Positions 63,341 through 64,000 of a DNA stretch of 64,000 bases are shown here, piece by piece. The stretch comes from a bacterium (GTDB lineage Bacteria > Bacteroidota > Ignavibacteria > Ignavibacteriales > Ignavibacteriaceae), in assembly GCA_016716565.1 (NCBI GenBank), contig JADJWC010000001.1, positions 930,001 to 994,000 on the forward strand. Reading direction: 5' to 3'. The notes below the pieces were generated by a model that was not told where the DNA came from, made no database searches, and saw nothing but the letters and a program-made list of their open reading frames with translations. The position numbers and the translations under genes are program-made. Position 1 is the first letter of the stretch. Each line of letters opens with the position of its first letter.

Positions 63341-63937
63341 TTAGTTGTATTTGTATCTGGAAATGATTGAATATAATTTTTTCAGTATCTCTCTTTTTAT
63401 ATAAACTACCTTTTCAACAGGCAATCCGTAATATTCTGCAATTCCTTTGTTGTCACTGTAACCGAAATCTTTCATCGCTAAAAATACAAGTTGATGATCC
63501 TCATTCTCTTCCAGCGCATTGTAACAGAGTTCAAAAAGATTTTTATTTTCTAAATGCCTGGCTAAATCAATTGCTTTTTTATCTTCTATTTCAGGTGTTA
63601 ATTCATTTTTAGCATCTTCTTCTATATCATGATGCATTAAATCATCTATTGAACTGCTTCTTTTAGATTTTTGTTTTGCATTCCAGACTTCACTTTTTAT
63701 GGCTGTCATCATATAAGCATCAATGCTGCTTACTTTATCCATATCCCATGTTCTTGTCCCGTCAAGTACCGATTTAATTATGTTGCTTACAATGTCTTCC
63801 GGTCCAAGATGACTGACACAAATGCCGTTAGCAGAAAACTTTAGGAGTATATCTGCCTGTTTTGTCCAATCCGCAAATTTTTTCTCATTTAAAGCTTTTT
63901 CAAAAGCATTATAGATTTCATTTTTACGCGATATCAA
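63341..63937 (-). CDS. Sigma-70-like regulatory protein
   Basis: 198 residues. A region-2-like helical part (GPEDIVSNIIKSVLDGTRTW, VSSIDAYMMTAIKSEVWNAKQKSKR; about 50-110) and a region-4-like helix-turn-helix near the end (DFGYSDNKGIAEYYGLPVEKVV, then REILKKLYSIISR). The length and layout suit an ECF-type sigma factor or relative, though the -35 and -10 recognition parts are diverged. No transmembrane anti-sigma factor is next to it; the downstream genes are a small helical protein and an ImmA/IrrE peptidase. It begins 63 bases from the window edge. Confidence 0.7.
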   Translation of the reverse strand: MISRKNEIYNAFEKALNEKKFADWTKQADILLKFSANGICVSHLGPEDIVSNIIKSVLDGTRTWDMDKVSSIDAYMMTAIKSEVWNAKQKSKRSSSIDDLMHHDIEEDAKNELTPEIEDKKAIDLARHLENKNLFELCYNALEENEDHQLVFLAMKDFGYSDNKGIAEYYGLPVEKVVYIKREILKKLYSIISRYKYN

Positions 63938-64000
63938 TAATCCGTTTCCCGGAATTTGTTTCTGTTATATTGTAGTACTGACATCTATTATCTGCTTTCT

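Noticed and set aside
1..64000. CRISPR array, tRNA/rRNA genes, prophage or insertion sequences
   Set aside because: No regular repeat-spacer pattern, no tRNA- or rRNA-like sequence and no transposase, integrase or phage structural gene was recognised on either strand.

Overview
The window is AT-rich bacterial DNA. It most resembles a member of the Ignavibacteriota/Bacteroidota-Chlorobi group. The evidence is type IX secretion C-terminal sorting domains with the NYPNPFNPST motif, OmpA proteins with thrombospondin type 3 repeats, and a four-helix-bundle S23-like gene. No rRNA, tRNA, phage, transposase or CRISPR array was seen. The species is an inference, because no marker gene is present.

Layout. 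(1) 1-5389: two nearly identical OmpA/TSP3 outer-membrane protein genes on the + strand (the first is cut by the window edge). Between them is a minus-strand operon for an acetamido-amino-uronic acid nucleotide sugar (DegT aminotransferase, Gfo/Idh dehydrogenase, hexapeptide acetyltransferase, similar to WbpE-WbpB-WbpD). (2) 5548-10246: an acyl-AMP ligase facing a minus-strand operon of acyl carrier protein, asparagine synthase and a NadE-like amidotransferase. (3) 10738-52957: about 42 kb of almost continuous + strand genes forming a surface polysaccharide locus. It holds SLBB export protein, Wzc-like tyrosine kinase, sugar-1-phosphate nucleotidyltransferase, Wzx-like flippase, a Wzy-like polymerase, about eleven glycosyltransferases, LegB/LegC-like amino-sugar enzymes, two polysaccharide deacetylases, acyltransferases, a FkbM methyltransferase, and HisH/HisF with three WbpG/PseA-type sugar amidotransferases and two DUF354 proteins. 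(4) 52999-61830: a methyltransferase, then four secreted proteins on the minus strand (three with type IX sorting domains, one ending in dockerin-like repeats) and a degraded sorting-domain remnant. (5) 62147-63937: a three-gene minus-strand operon with a sigma-like protein, an unknown small protein and an ImmA/IrrE-type metallopeptidase.

How the parts fit. WbpE/B/D-type enzymes at the left end and WbpG-HisH-HisF at the right end belong to one known route to acetamidino-uronic acids, so the glycan probably carries amidine or amide groups. Two asparagine-synthase paralogues and a NadE-like enzyme add to this nitrogen-transfer theme. Polymer assembly looks Wzx/Wzy/Wzc-dependent, with a second module (GtrB/DPM-like synthases, flippase-like protein and GT-C membrane transferases) using polyprenyl-phosphate sugars.

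Reading-frame damage. Four otherwise convincing genes are each broken by a single-base frame change (near 3415-3427, 17166-17172, 35104 and 46512), and one asparagine synthase survives only as a 37-codon remnant (22881-22994). Either the sequence contains indel errors or the locus is decaying and diversifying. A dispersed TGTCATTCTGAGCGAAGCGA repeat occurs in an intergenic region and inside two secreted-protein genes, where it is translated.
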